Below, in pieces: positions 44,065 through 55,502 of a stretch of DNA of 64,000 nucleotides. The notes below the pieces were generated by a model, which did not search any database, was not told the origin of the DNA, and saw only the letters and a program-made list of their open reading frames with translations. Numbering within the stretch: position 1 is the first letter of the stretch; every line of letters starts with the position of its first letter. This DNA comes from Chionoecetes opilio. Its lineage: Eukaryota; Arthropoda; Malacostraca; Decapoda; Majidae. The position numbers were made by a program, and so were the translations under genes. The stretch lies in assembly GCA_016584305.1 (NCBI GenBank), contig JACEEZ010013564.1:477501-541500 (forward strand). Reading direction: 5' to 3'.

Positions 44065-44397
44065 CAGGGTCCCCAACCCGCAGAGTAGCGCGGGCCGCAG
44101 CGACAAGTCCGAGAGGGCCCGAGGGCCGCACCAATAAAAAACTCTGAAAACCACATAAATAGAACAAAAAATTTCAAAGAATTTATTAATGAGACACCAT
44201 AGAACCTAACCTGAACTAACCAATTAACCTAACCTAACCTAACCTAACCATAACTTAACCTATCCTAAAACACGCTCTTGAGAAAAAAGATGTTTCAACA
44301 CACGTTTGAATGATGGAGGGCCGCACCGATGACCAAAAGGAAAGGATCTGGCGGGCCGCACGGAATGGCTTCGCGGGCCACGGGTTGGGGACCCCTG
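44065..44397. mobile_element. hAT-like MITE with CAGGGTCCCCAACCCG ends
   Basis: The left end CAGGGTCCCCAACCCGCAGA is mirrored by CACGGGTTGGGGACCCCTG. Subterminal GGGCCGCA repeats face each other. The core contains AACCTAACCT runs. No exact 8-base duplication was found. Confidence 0.75.
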
Positions 44398-44751
44398 CAA
44401 AGCATCCAATTTCAATTATCAGAAAAAAAAGGAATAGGACGGTGCTTACCCGTGAATAAAATAATCCTATAGCCTGTATCAAAAGGGTCGAAGTGGGTAG
44501 AGAGATCAATCATACTTAAAGTGTCCAATAACATGTCACAAAAGGTACAGAAGGACGAAATCATCCATAAGTTATCCATTCTCCCTCAGCGTAACTCAAA
44601 TATTACGTCGTTGTGGCGCGAAAAGAACTATAATATCGTTATTTCTGTATATACACTGAGTAGCCTACAAGGAATCTCCCGTCCGTGGCCTCTGAGCCGA
44701 CCTGCTTATTTCCCGTTCTCTATGCGAGTATGTGGTTTCCGATTGAGACGC

Positions 44752-44905
44752 TTGGCTGTAGCTCCGAAACTAACCATATATATAGGATATACTCGAAAAT
44801 ACCCGCATTGTGATTCCCAAGCAAAGTTACCGGTCACTATTCTGAAACCTAACTTAACCAAACCGTAACTTAACGTAACCTAACCTGACGTGTTCAAGAG
44901 TAAAC
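44752..44905 (+). repeat. Dispersed repeat shared with 9368-9505
   Basis: ACTAACCATATATATAGGAT, TCGAAAATACCCGCATTGTG, then CCTAACCTGACGTGTTCAAG correspond block by block to the other copy. Confidence 0.7.
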
Positions 44906-45484
44906 GCCACATACTCTTTCAGAAAACGGGAATATGCGAGCCGGCCTGTGGTGGGTGTGGTGAGGCGGCCATGACCTTAGGCTCACCACAGTGGAGGTTT
45001 TCAATACCCTGTGTAGTTTTGGGCAGCTACGTAGTCCTGCCACCGTATACATAGCTTACTATATGACTTAGATAATGAAGGCGACTCCCAACTTGTGTAC
45101 CTAACGGTGTTATGATGATGTGGGTAAGATACGAAATATCTCAAGATACGATTCATCAAACGTGTTGGACGCGCCTTGGGGCATTCATTAATCTTCTCAA
45201 CTACTGATGAATAATTAGATATATAATACGACAAAATACAGAAAGATATGTATATGCATAAAATGGTAATGTCAAACAGGTACTTGAGTAACAACACATA
45301 ACGCAAGAGGGACGCAAGCAACACTGATTCAACCTTGACTTTATAATGTGTTGTATTAACAAAAGATAATAAGGACACATCTTTATTCACCATTGATAAG
45401 GAACTCAAGTTTCTATATCTCTGTGTAGCTTTTAGAAGTCACCTCGTCCTGCCCGTATGAAGAACACCAAACATATTCATGCAT

Positions 45485-45600
45485 AGGGATGAAAGGTGGA
45501 TGTAGGTAATGTATGTGAATTACATGCAGGAATGACCTCGTGTAAGTCTAACGGCCTCTTATAGCTTCCTTATGTTATTATGTTCTTATGCTCTTAAAAT
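45485..45600 (+). mobile_element. LINE 3'-tail fragment, copy 4, just upstream of dpr exon 2
   Basis: GGGATGAAAGGTGGATGTAG, ATGACCTCGTGTAAGTCTAA, CTTATAGCTTCCTTATG and TTATGTTCTTATGCTCTTA. It ends about 48 bases before the acceptor of exon 2. Confidence 0.85.
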
Positions 45601-45647
45601 ATAACTCACAGTGTAGGCTCACGTCTCACAAGGTGGTTTTCCGCCAG

Positions 45648-45847
45648 GTGGTGTTGCCAGGGCCAGACTCCCGCGCTGGGCAGCCTCCTCCCTGCTGTGG
45701 GATGCGAGGAGCCATCAGGCAGCCTCCCGATTCTCCTTCCCCTCCTTCAATGCCTCCTTCCGGAAGAACAGTGTGGCCAACTTGACGGCGCAGCTGGGAG
45801 GGACGGCGTTCCTGCCCTGCCGGACCACATACGTCATGGAGCGACAG
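45648..45847 (+). CDS. dpr: dpr exon 2: first half of Ig domain 1
   Basis: The acceptor GGTTTTCCGCCAG and donor GACAG/GTGAGT bound it. Entry phase 1 fits exon 1; exit is phase 0. After a linker with a FNAS sequon, it reads NSVANLTAQLGGTAFLPCRT and TYVMERQ: an A'-B-C strand pattern with the first Ig cysteine (LPC) and a second sequon (NLT). This corresponds to the N-R-T-G-x-T-A-x-L-x-C region of Dpr proteins. An alternative acceptor at 45683 keeps the phase and would shorten the linker by 12 residues. Confidence 0.8.
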
Positions 45848-46263
45848 GTGAGTGTTGCAGGGAGCCGAAGGGAGGGACAGGGCGGGGCACAACACAACAA
45901 CACGGAACAAGTGAACAAGTATAGCGTAGAATACATGCATGTACTACAATAGAGAAAAAGATCGAACCATTGGAAGCAATCAATCAATCATTGGGGGCAT
46001 ACGCCGGGGGGCGCGTCGCCTCGCCCACCCTACGACGCCACTCCAGGGGGTCACCACGCGCGAGTCCCCATGCAGGCTCCTTTCCCATACCAAGCATTGG
46101 AATCGATTACCCTTAATTTTATGGGGCAACTGCGAGCTCTAACCCTCCTCGGCGGCGCCCTTGTTTGCATGGTTTGCTTGATAGTCCAGTCTGGTTCTGT
46201 CTGTATTTGTTCTCATACACGCACAGGAAACTCCAACACGCTCGTGGCAACCCTTGGGTCATG

Positions 46264-46962
46264 TAGTCCGGCAGATAAACGCCAAATATGTGCTTGACCT
46301 CTTTTTGGAGTATAAAGTTTTTTTTAATGTTGATTATTGATGGTAAGGGCATATATATTCAGAAACTGCCGGATGACATCTTGTCATACTTGAGCAATTT
46401 GTGCTAGGAGGCGAAATCCAAGATGGTCGCCATCGAATCTGGGAAAATCTATTTTACTCATATCTTCGTAACTATATGAGATAGAAACACGAATTGCGTC
46501 GTTGCAATAAATGCAAAATAATATACAAATAAGCGTTTATTTTATGAATAATACCACACAGACCTTGCCAATCCGTGCTAGTGCATGTCATTAATCAGAT
46601 CTAGTAATGGCTGTTGAGAAAGTCAATTTTCTGCAATGAAAAACACATTTATTGCGGCCATCTTGTTTTTGGTGTGTTTTATTGATATAATAATGGCAGC
46701 ATTGTAATCTTGATACCTGAAAACATATAAAAGGCCCTTTCATTCGTGTTTCTATCTCATATAGTTACGAAGATATGAGTAAAATAGATTTTCCCAGATT
46801 CGATGGCGACCATCTTGGATTTCACCTCCTAGAACAAATTGCTCAAGTATGACAAGATGTCATCCGGCAGTTTCTGAATATATATGCCCTTACCATCAAT
46901 AATCAACATTAAAAAAAACTTTATACTCCAAAAAGAGGTCCCATGGTACTTCTGCCGGACTA
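46264..46962. mobile_element. Fold-back MITE with TAGTCCGGCAGA ends and 3-bp ATG target duplication
   Basis: Inner arms of about 210 bases are almost identical complements (GACCTCTTTTTGGAGTATAA through ATATGAGATAGAAACACGAA). Outermost TAGTCCGGCAGA is mirrored at 46951-46962, and ATG flanks both ends (46261-46263, 46963-46965). The ends resemble those of the element at 23053 (TAGTAGGGCAG). No gene. Confidence 0.85.
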
Positions 46963-47708
46963 ATGCCATGCTTGGGATTGTCCCCTGGCGGCGGTGCCCC
47001 GCGTCAGGAGGGTTGACAGGGTGGGTGAGTGCGAGCCAGGAAGACTTGCTCGCTGTGATGGTAGGAATAGGGTCTGCTGCTTGCCTTTATATGCTTTACT
47101 ATATAGATCATTAATAGACCCCGATATTTAATACGCTGGGACGCTGCCATTATGCCGCTCGCTGCGTCTCTCCCCTCCTCCCTGCGGCAACGTGAGCGTG
47201 GCATTAGTCTTCCGCTCATCCAGGCCTTAATTGATGGCTTTTTTGAGGGGCAGTCAAATCCGGGAAGGTCGCCCAAGGGCTCCCAGTACCAAGAATGAAC
47301 AACAAAGCCGTTCACAAGTACCACTCATCATAGGCAAGAGGGATGAGAGTGCACGGTGTGGAAGCAGTGTGTCAGAAACCCTTCCTCTCCATTCATCAGC
47401 TCTCCTCATCCACAACCACGTCCCTTAAATAGAGAGTTGAAACCCAAACGTAATCATGTTCTCTCGGTAAAAGATGACAGAGGCTGAAATAAAGGGTGAC
47501 GGTTAGATCTACAGCGCATCAAAGAAAGGAGCTAGTGGGAAGGAGGGAAAGATAAATAAGGAGGCAAGTGAGGGCACGATGGGGAAACACACTGCCTGGA
47601 CTCTTTCATGGCGACGCAGGATCCCAGTACTTGCCACACACTTGCATCTGTCATTAAGGCGCGTGCCTGCCACCCCTCTACACTCCACTGCTCGTGCCGC
47701 TAACACCC

Positions 47709-47965
47709 TCTCCCTCCCCGCGTGACTTTTCAAGCTGAGCTCGTTGCTCTCCTCATCGCACTTCAACTGCCTGTAATTTCCGGCCCAACTCAGTCCACAT
47801 CTTTTCCGACTCCCTTTCTGCTTTCCACGCCCTTCCTCACGACTCCTATAAAGATAATGTCCTGCTCATCTCATCCATTCACCACCACCTCCTCACTCTC
47901 TATTGCTCGAACACCGATGTTGCCTTCCATTGGGTCCCAGGGGGCGCATTCAAAGACGCTTACCT
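47709..47965 (+). pseudogene. RNase H domain fragment of a LINE
   Basis: One frame gives VTFQAELVALLIALQLPVIS; after a 1-base shift another gives IFSDSLSAFHALPHDSYKDN and VAFHWVPGGAF. A-E-L-x-A-x-L-x-A-L, F-S-D-S and the terminal H-W-V-P are the RNase H catalytic region of jockey/I/R1-clade LINEs. Short, frameshifted and without adjacent reverse transcriptase. Confidence 0.7.
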
Positions 47966-48737
47966 CCATGGTTGTTAGCTTAACATCTGTCATCAGCTGT
48001 TTTGGCATTCACAGAGGAGATTGATGACGTCAGAGTTGTTGTTAACACGGCAACTGCCTATAGGGTGGTTTTAAAATTGAAAATTGAAAAAAAAAAAAAA
48101 AAAAATACAATGTCGTATATCTAGGGCTCTAGGTGAAAAGAACAATTTTAGCTCAAAATGAAAAATGTCAAAATTGAGTGATTCTGGTCACTCAGATGTT
48201 CGGTCACTCCTCAATGCCAGCACCATTACAGGAATAACAAGGAGTTGAATAAAAAAGGTGAGAGAAAAATGTTTATGCACTATTTCGCTTTGCTCTCATT
48301 ATCTTATTCTAAGTATAGTTTACTGTAATTTATTTATATTCATGACACGCAGTAATGTCTGTTGAAGATGATGGTATGTTCAGTATTCATAAATATCATC
48401 TGGTAGTTTGATAATACCGTGTAAGAGTACAACATGTTAGAGCGGGCCGGAGCACCCTCTGTGACATGTTGGCTCAGCACATCCATGCAATCGGTCCGGC
48501 TGGAACACCTCAGCAGTGCCAAACTAAGACAGACTCCATTTCCAAGCCGCAGAGTCCCTTGACCCCGAATATGTACGAGCTGCCTGGGCCATCACCTACT
48601 CCTGTACTGTACTCCTTGGACTGTACCCATATTTCTCGCCGTCTGCTCGAGCTACCCACCAACTCGATAATACTCTGCCCATAATCGAGACACACGGACG
48701 GGCTCTTAACTAACTACTAGGAACTAACACAAACAAT

Positions 48738-49045
48738 CTAGTCACGCGAAACTCTGTTGGCTGTTATATAAAACCGCAAATTAATTTATCTACATGTGCA
48801 AAAGTCGCTTGAATAGTTTTGATACTTTCAAATATATCATAATTTCCAAAAAAAACTGATTTATATCGAATATCTTTAAAGTAATCACTATGAAATTAGA
48901 TTTGACTATGAAAGTTGACGACAACTTGCCATGTGAAGACGATCATTATCGTCTGACTGATTCAGACGGAAAAAATTGACGGAACGAGGAAAAAACGATG
49001 GAAATCGTAGACATCGACGTAAAAAGTGCTAGTGTGACGGCGCCA
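48738..49045. mobile_element. Right end of TIR element D, without zinc fingers
   Basis: CTGTTGGCTGTTATATA, CTGATTTATATCGAATATCT, GATTTGACTATGAAAGTTGA, then AAAAAGTGCTAGTGTGACGG. It matches 31925-32350 outside the zinc-finger array and the 20-bp repeat. No left end found nearby. Confidence 0.85.
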
Positions 49046-49115
49046 AATAGCCAGCCGTGCTCTTCCCTCTCGGAAGAACAATAACATCAAAAAAAGTGAC
49101 TCGCTCCTGTTGCAG

Positions 49116-49277
49116 GTGTCGTGGGTGCGGCGGCGAGACTGGCACATCCTCACCTCGGGCACGCTCACCTACACGCGGGAGCAGCGCTTCGCCGTGCACC
49201 ATCCAGAGGGCAGCACAGAGTGGACGCTGGCCATCAAGTACATCCAGCTGGCAGACGCCGGCACCTACGAGTGTCAG
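49116..49277 (+). CDS. dpr: dpr exon 3: core of Ig domain 1
   Basis: Bounded by CTCCTGTTGCAG and CAG/GTAAGT, phase 0 at both ends, 54 codons. Reads VSWVRRRDWHILTSGTLTYT, then REQRFAVHHPEG, STEWTLAIKYIQL and ADAGTYECQ. The core tryptophan, the R-R-D-x-H-I-L-T-x-G-x-x-T-Y-T-x-x-x-R-F motif that defines Dpr proteins and the D-A/S-G-x-Y-E-C second cysteine motif are all present. This is the most diagnostic exon of the gene. Confidence 0.95.
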
Positions 49278-49655
49278 GTAAGTGGGTGGAGGTGCAGGCA
49301 GGTACGGCAGGTGGCAGATGGGACCAGAAGGGAGTGATGGGATGGCTAGGTTAAGGCAAAGAGGGAAAGGACTGCGCGGTTGTATGGGAAGGAAAAGAAC
49401 ATGGGGGAAAGGTAATGGAACCTCAAGCATGTAAGGTAAGGGATGATAGGAATGATTTAAGACTGTTAACGACAGGTGAAAATCTACAGGTATTTGGAAA
49501 AAGAGGGAATGTATGTAGATGTGGGGAAGAAAGCATGGATATCATATAAGTGTAGCTGTTTTGTGGTTGGGAAACAAGAAAGAATTGGATGGCTGAAGTC
49601 CAGGTAAAGGAGTGTATAAAGAACGCTACTGTAGGTAGTATGGAAGTGAAGGTTG

Positions 49656-49657
<2 letters not shown>

Positions 49658-49700
<43 letters not shown>

Positions 49701-49751
49701 AGGGTTAGAATCGCTTGGACTCACATTCACACAGTTTTAAGCAAATTCTAG

Positions 49752-49791
<40 letters not shown>

Positions 49792-49840
49792 CTTGTGCAT
49801 GTGTGTGTATGTGCGTGTGCGTGTGTGTGACAAAATCCAC
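49658..49840. repeat. (GA)n and (GT)n microsatellites in dpr intron 3
   Basis: GA run at 49661-49698 and GT run at 49753-49790, with a further GT-rich stretch. Confidence 0.95.
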
Positions 49841-50225
49841 ATCATAAATAGTCATACTCCTACTCTATATATTTGTGCATATTTGCAAATGCACAAATGA
49901 CTAAAATGCAAGTTAATAATAATTTGGAAAGAGAAAAAATCATTAAAAAAAAAAAAAATTTAGATAGATATAATATGAATTCGGCAATGACATAGACATA
50001 ACAAATGGAACGGAACCACATAATTTGTACCATAAAAAATCATAATTAAAACCAAATATGTGCGGGTCTTATTACGGATGACCTGGGTGTTCTTCTATTC
50101 AAAGTAACTAAGAATGAATTATTAAAGTAACAAAGTAACTAGTTATTAAAGTAACAAAGTAACTAAGAACTGTCTATTGGTACTCTGCTTCTATTAAAAC
50201 CTGTTGTTGCCTGTATCTGCGGCAG

Positions 50226-50360
50226 GTGTCCACGGGTGAGGGCCTCGCGTCTCACCTGGTGCGCCTGGACGTGGTGGTTCCTCGCGCCGTGATCCCAGGC
50301 CGCGAGGAGCGTCACGTGGAGGCGGGATCCACCATCGCCCTCACCTGCCTCATTGAACAG
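50226..50360 (+). CDS. dpr: dpr exon 4: end of Ig domain 1, start of Ig domain 2
   Basis: Bounded by ATCTGCGGCAG and ACAG/GTGAGA, 45 codons, phase 0. Reads VSTGEGLASHLVRLDVVVPR, AVIPGREERHVEAGS and TIALTCLIEQ. It gives the G strand of domain 1 (V-S-T-x-x ... V-x-L-x-V-V-V-P), the interdomain linker, and the G-S-T-I-x-L-T-C first cysteine of domain 2, as in known Dpr proteins. Confidence 0.95.
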
Positions 50361-50509
50361 GTGAGAAAGACCGCCCGCGACTCCCTTCCTTGTATTTACT
50401 CCTCTTTATACCTGTAACAATGTATGCACAAGACATCGGTAGTAGTAGCTTATAGTCTATTTTTCTTACCGAGGTGAAAATTCTCTTCTATCCTTAGGTT
50501 TCATGCTTA

Positions 50510-50717
50510 ACCTTCACGCCCAGATCTTTCCTTTGCTATAAAAAAAATCATCTGTTGTCAGCCATGAAATTACGAAAAGTAACTAAATATACCAAATTAG
50601 CTAGTGGACAAGGATACTAAACAGAACATATCTATAAAACATTGCTTATATTCACAAAAAATTGTCTAATGCTACACAAATTACAATGGAAATTACGTTC
50701 TGGGTCTCAAGGGGTTA
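50510..50717 (+). mobile_element. TTAA MITE (piggyBac-like), copy 2, in dpr intron 4
   Basis: CTTAACCTTCACGCCCAGAT to TGGGTCTCAAGGGGTTAA. TTAA is present at both ends. Confidence 0.75.
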
Positions 50718-51379
50718 AAGTGATGCCTATGTTTACCTGATAATATGGTTAACTATGATAAAATACAGCTGACATTTAGGATAACTGTAGTATTCCTTTC
50801 TCCTAGCATGATATATCAGTCAGTAAGCAGCAAAGGGTCAGGATTTTTCACCTCGTTAAAAAAACAGACTACCAGGTATAGTACGAGGAACTTTAGAATG
50901 ATGTGCCATTGTAAGTTTTCCCTAATTTCAAAATTTTTCTATGGGAATTAGGACGACAGTTTACAGTGTTTTTATCCTACCCTTTTTGAGAAACATAATC
51001 TAACTTTTTTTATTCGTCTTATTTACGTCATTATACATATTTTTTTTAATGGAAACCAATCAATGTTGGGATTCCTCACCTACACTCTAATGTGGCTCGT
51101 GAGGTCCGTAGACTAAATTTTGCTTTGATGTAACAAAAGTATGCCTTGCTAGAGACTGTACGAGATGCAATTTTGTGTTTATCTGCACTGCACGTCAATA
51201 ATCCTCTGCCATATATTTGTTCATTCTTAAATATTTACAGAAGTTGATAGAAATGCATTTTAGGAACATTCATAGAGAAGCGGAGAAAAAAACAGTATCT
51301 AGTAGACCATTGCAGGAGGAGAAAATATCATATTGGATTACAAAAAAGAGCTAAAAACACAATGAAGATAAAAATGTCA

Positions 51380-51588
51380 CACGATTAGATTAAATTAGAT
51401 TAGATTAGACGATTAGATTAAATTAGATTAGATTAGACGATTAGATTAAATTAGATTAGATTAGACGATTAGATTAAATTAGATTAGATTAGACGATTAG
51501 ATTAAATTAGATTAGATTAGACGATTAGATTAAATTAGATTAGATTAGACGATTAGATTAAATTAGATTAGATTAGACGATTAGATAT
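51380..51588. repeat. 28-bp tandem repeat, about 7 units
   Basis: Unit GATTAGATTAAATTAGATTA followed by GATTAGAC. Confidence 0.97.
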
Positions 51589-51985
51589 ATAAAAAAATTA
51601 AGCACACATTACAAAAAATATGTTTATGAGAGAAGTGACAAAGATAATTATGAAATGTGATTAAAATTGTACTGAATAACTATAGATAAAACAGAGGATG
51701 GAGATGAGTTGAAAGAGGAAAGTCTTATAAATGAGTGGAGAGAGGTAGGGTGTAGATATAAGCAGAGAAAGACTGGAGATACAAGCGAGTGGCGAGAGAC
51801 AGGAGATGAAGATATGCGGAGGAAGGCATGAGACTGAAATAAGTGCAGCAAGATGGAGATATGAGATGAATGGAGAAAGATGGGACAGGTTGGTTGGTGT
51901 CAGTAAAATGTGTCAGTGTTCATCTTGCTTATTAAATGTTCCGACCATTATCACTGACATTATGAGCATTGTGAGTAAATAACAA

Positions 51986-52400
<415 letters not shown>

Positions 52401-52581
52401 TAGTTCACAGCTAACTATAACAGTCGCTGATTCAACTAATTTTCCTAGTCTGACTTTTTGTATCACTTGATGGAATCTTGTTATTAAAAACTTATTTTGA
52501 AAATGTTAAGGACTGATAACTATAAATATCATTACTTAAGCATCACCGACATAGCATATTACATTCAATTGTATTTGTGTA

Positions 52582-53055
52582 CCGTAGATAACACTAAAGT
52601 CGCCAGGACAACTTTTTTTTCTGTTTACAGACGTGTGGTGGCGTTAATACTTACATTTCTACATCCATGTTTTCAGGAAAGTTAGAAGGGGCTATCTGGA
52701 GAGTCTGTGTCATTTTGTGTCTTCATCTGTGTCATAGTATGGCTATAAATGAACAAATGACAAAAATATCTACAAAGTGGCTACCAACAATAGAGTCGCC
52801 ATCTAGTGTTTATTTACTGAGTGTCGTACCGCTGTCGTCGTCGCCCGAAAAAATACCGTGTAGTGAAATTTGAAACCGTCTATACTTGCAGATGCAAAGT
52901 CTAAAACAACGCTGAAACAGTAGATTATACAGTCATGATATAAACTATTGTGTATTATCTTCAGTGGCACATAAAAATCAGTAGTGATGCTATAATTCGT
53001 AATATATGGCGCCTGGCGACATCACTGCAGGTGGCGACTTTACTGTTATCTACGG
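52582..53055. mobile_element. MITE C, copy 3, intact, in dpr intron 4
   Basis: 474 bases with CCGTAGATAACACTAAAGTC and the complement of CCGTAGATAACAGTAAAGTC at the ends, each next to TA. It serves as the empty-site reference for the nest at 29.5-32.4 kb. Confidence 0.92.
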
Positions 53056-53665
53056 TAAACGTTCAGTCATTATATCAGATGAATTTTGTGATGGATGTGA
53101 TAATATTGAAGATCATTATAATATTAAAATCCCGATCCAGTCTCGGATAGTAAGAGTTAAAGAATAGTAAAGGAATATTAATTAAAGGATATTAAAAAAT
53201 AGTAACAGTTTAGTTATGCTAAAAGGTGCCTTGAAGAACCGTCTATTAATCATGAATTATAATATAACCTGTTCCTTTGCTAAGTTCACTATATTTCAAG
53301 TTTCTTTTTAATTGCTCTCTTATACATGTCTTTAGGCATTAAAATAGGCTTATTTTTACTATATATTTTTGCTCTTACGGAAGATTTACCTTATCTAGCT
53401 TTATGTGTTTAGGTTTGTTACATTATATAGATACATTTGCCTTTTAGGACACCTCATTATTTATTCATTTCATATTATTGATCATTGTATTTAGCTTGAA
53501 ATTTTATTGGCATAGTCATCTTTGTCACTACATAATAAGATAAGAATGTAAGATAGATAGGTAGGCAGATAAGAATGTAAAGAATAACTACTGTCCACAA
53601 TGGAAAATATAGTTTCTGATTCAGATTCTGATGTCCATGAATATCTAATAGCAGTGGAGGCGTGT

Positions 53666-54085
53666 CTCCCTCCCCTCCCTCCCACCCACGCTGTACCCCC
53701 TCCCTGCCCACCCACGCTGTACCCCCTCCCTCCCACCCACGCTGTACCCCCTCCCTGCCCACCCACGCTGTACCCCTTCCCTGCCCACCCACGCTGTACC
53801 CCTTCCCTGCCCACCCACGCTGTACCCTTCCCTGCCCACCCACGCTGTACCCCTTTCCTCCCCACCCACGCTGTACCCCTTTCCTCCCCACCCACGCTGT
53901 ACCCCTTTCCTCCCCACCCACGCTGTACCCCTTTCCTCCCCACCCACGCTGTACCCCTTTCCTCCCCACCCACGCTGTACCCCTTTCCTCCCCACCCACG
54001 CTGTACCCCTTTCCTCCCCACCCACGCTGTACCCCTTTCCTCCCCACCCACGCTGTACCCCTTTCCTCCCCACCCACGCTGTACC
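53666..54085. repeat. 26-bp C-rich minisatellite, left block, in dpr intron 4
   Basis: About 16 units of CCCCTTTCCTCCCCACCCAC plus GCTGTA and variants. It continues beyond the LINE at 55503. Confidence 0.98.
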
Positions 54086-55502
54086 TTGTTGTTCCCATAT
54101 TTAACAAGGGAGACAGAGGACTAAAGTCAAATTATCGACCCGTAAGTCTAACATCAGTGGTGGGTAAATTATTGGAATCTATTATTGCAAAAAACATTAG
54201 AGAGCACTTAGATAAACATAGTTTGATCAATGATTCACAACATGGATTCACCAAGGGTAGGTCATGTCTCACCAATTTATTGAGTTTTTATAGGAAAGTT
54301 TATGAGACGGCAGATAATGATAAGGATTATGATATAATATATTTGGACTTTAGTAAGGCATTTGACAAAGTACCACACGAGCGACTCTTAAATAAGGTTA
54401 GGGCTCATGGTATAGATGGGAAGGTTCTTCATTGGATCAGAGCTTGGCTAAGTAATAGGCAACAAAGGGTTACAATTAATGGTTCCAAATCTGAATGGGG
54501 ACTGGTGACAAGTGGAGTTCCACAAGGGTCTGTTTTGGGCCCATTACTATTTTTGATTTACATCAACGACTTGGATAGTGGGATTAGCAGTGATATCAGC
54601 AAGTTTGCTGATGATACTAAGTTAGGTAGGATTATTGGATCACAGTCTGACGTAAACATATTGCAGGGAGACTTAGATAAACTTAACGAGTGGGCAGTCA
54701 GATGGCAGATGGAATTTAATATTGATAAATGTAGCGTTATGAATGTTGGTAGAAAAAAACCCTGGTAATAGATACACCATAAGCAATGTATCGCTGAAAA
54801 GATCAGAAGGTGAAAAAGATCTTGGAGTGAGGGTGAGCCCAGACCTCCGACCTAGGAAACAATGTATTGAGGCCAGAAATAGAGCTAATAGAGTATTAGG
54901 ATTCATTACCAGAAGTGTTAAAAGTAGAAGTGCGGAAGTTATTCTAAAGCTTTATCTGGCTCTAGTCAGGCCTCACCTAGACTATGCAGTTCAGTTTTGG
55001 TCTCCATATTACAGGATGGATATAGCCTTGTTAGAAAAAGTGCAGAGAAGGATGACCAAAATGATACAAGGGATGCGTAACTTTAGTTAGGAGAAGAGAT
55101 TGAAGTTATTACAATTACACTCACTCGAGAGACGCAGAGTAAGGGGCGATCTGATAGAAGTTTTTAAGTGGATAAAGGGATTTAATAAAGGAGAGGTAGG
55201 AAAAGTTCTTACGGCTTTTAACCAGGGTAGAACAAGAAGTAACGGATTCAAGCTGGAAAAGCGTAGATTTAGAGAGGAAATAGGGAAAAACTGGTTCACA
55301 AATAGGGTGGTGAATGAATGGAATGGACTCAGTAGACAGGTAGTTAGTGTGGAGTCATTAGGGAGCTTTAAAGAGGGGCTGGATAAGTTCATGGATGGGG
55401 ATGAAAGGTGGATGTAGGTAGTGTTAGGTGACAGGAACTACCACGTGTAGGTCTCGCGGCCTCTTGTAGCTTCCTTATTTTCTTATGTTCTTATGTTCTT
55501 AT
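54086..55502 (+). pseudogene. 5'-truncated LINE (CR1-group reverse transcriptase), nearly intact C-terminus, inserted in the minisatellite
   Basis: It starts within the finger region (VPIFNKGDRGLKSNYRPVSL) and passes through HGFTKGRSCLTNLLSF and IYLDFSKAFDKVPHERLLNK. SGVPQGSVLGPLLFLIYIND and KFADDTKL (catalytic F-A-D-D) follow. A 1-base shift near 54760 moves to SVSLKRSEGEKDLGVRVSPD-type text and VRPHLDYAVQFWSPY. A stop at 55087 and another frame carry the end (RRVRGDLIEVFKWIKGF, VVNEWNGLSRQVVSVESLGS). The 3' tail ends in TTATGTTC repeats. Only three lesions, so it is young. ORF1 and endonuclease are absent. A candidate TGTACC duplication is ambiguous with the array. Confidence 0.93.

Noticed and set aside
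45001..45408. 135-codon minus-strand frame with hydrophobic segment
   Set aside because: No known domain, lies in dpr intron 1, AT-rich; nothing supports it as a gene.
48466..48684. 72-codon frame MLAQHIHAIGPAGTPQQC upstream of dpr exon 3
   Set aside because: No Dpr or other domain similarity and no good splice sites in phase.
53475..54124. Gly/Trp-rich and Pro-rich frames of 140-210 codons
   Set aside because: Same 26-bp minisatellite.
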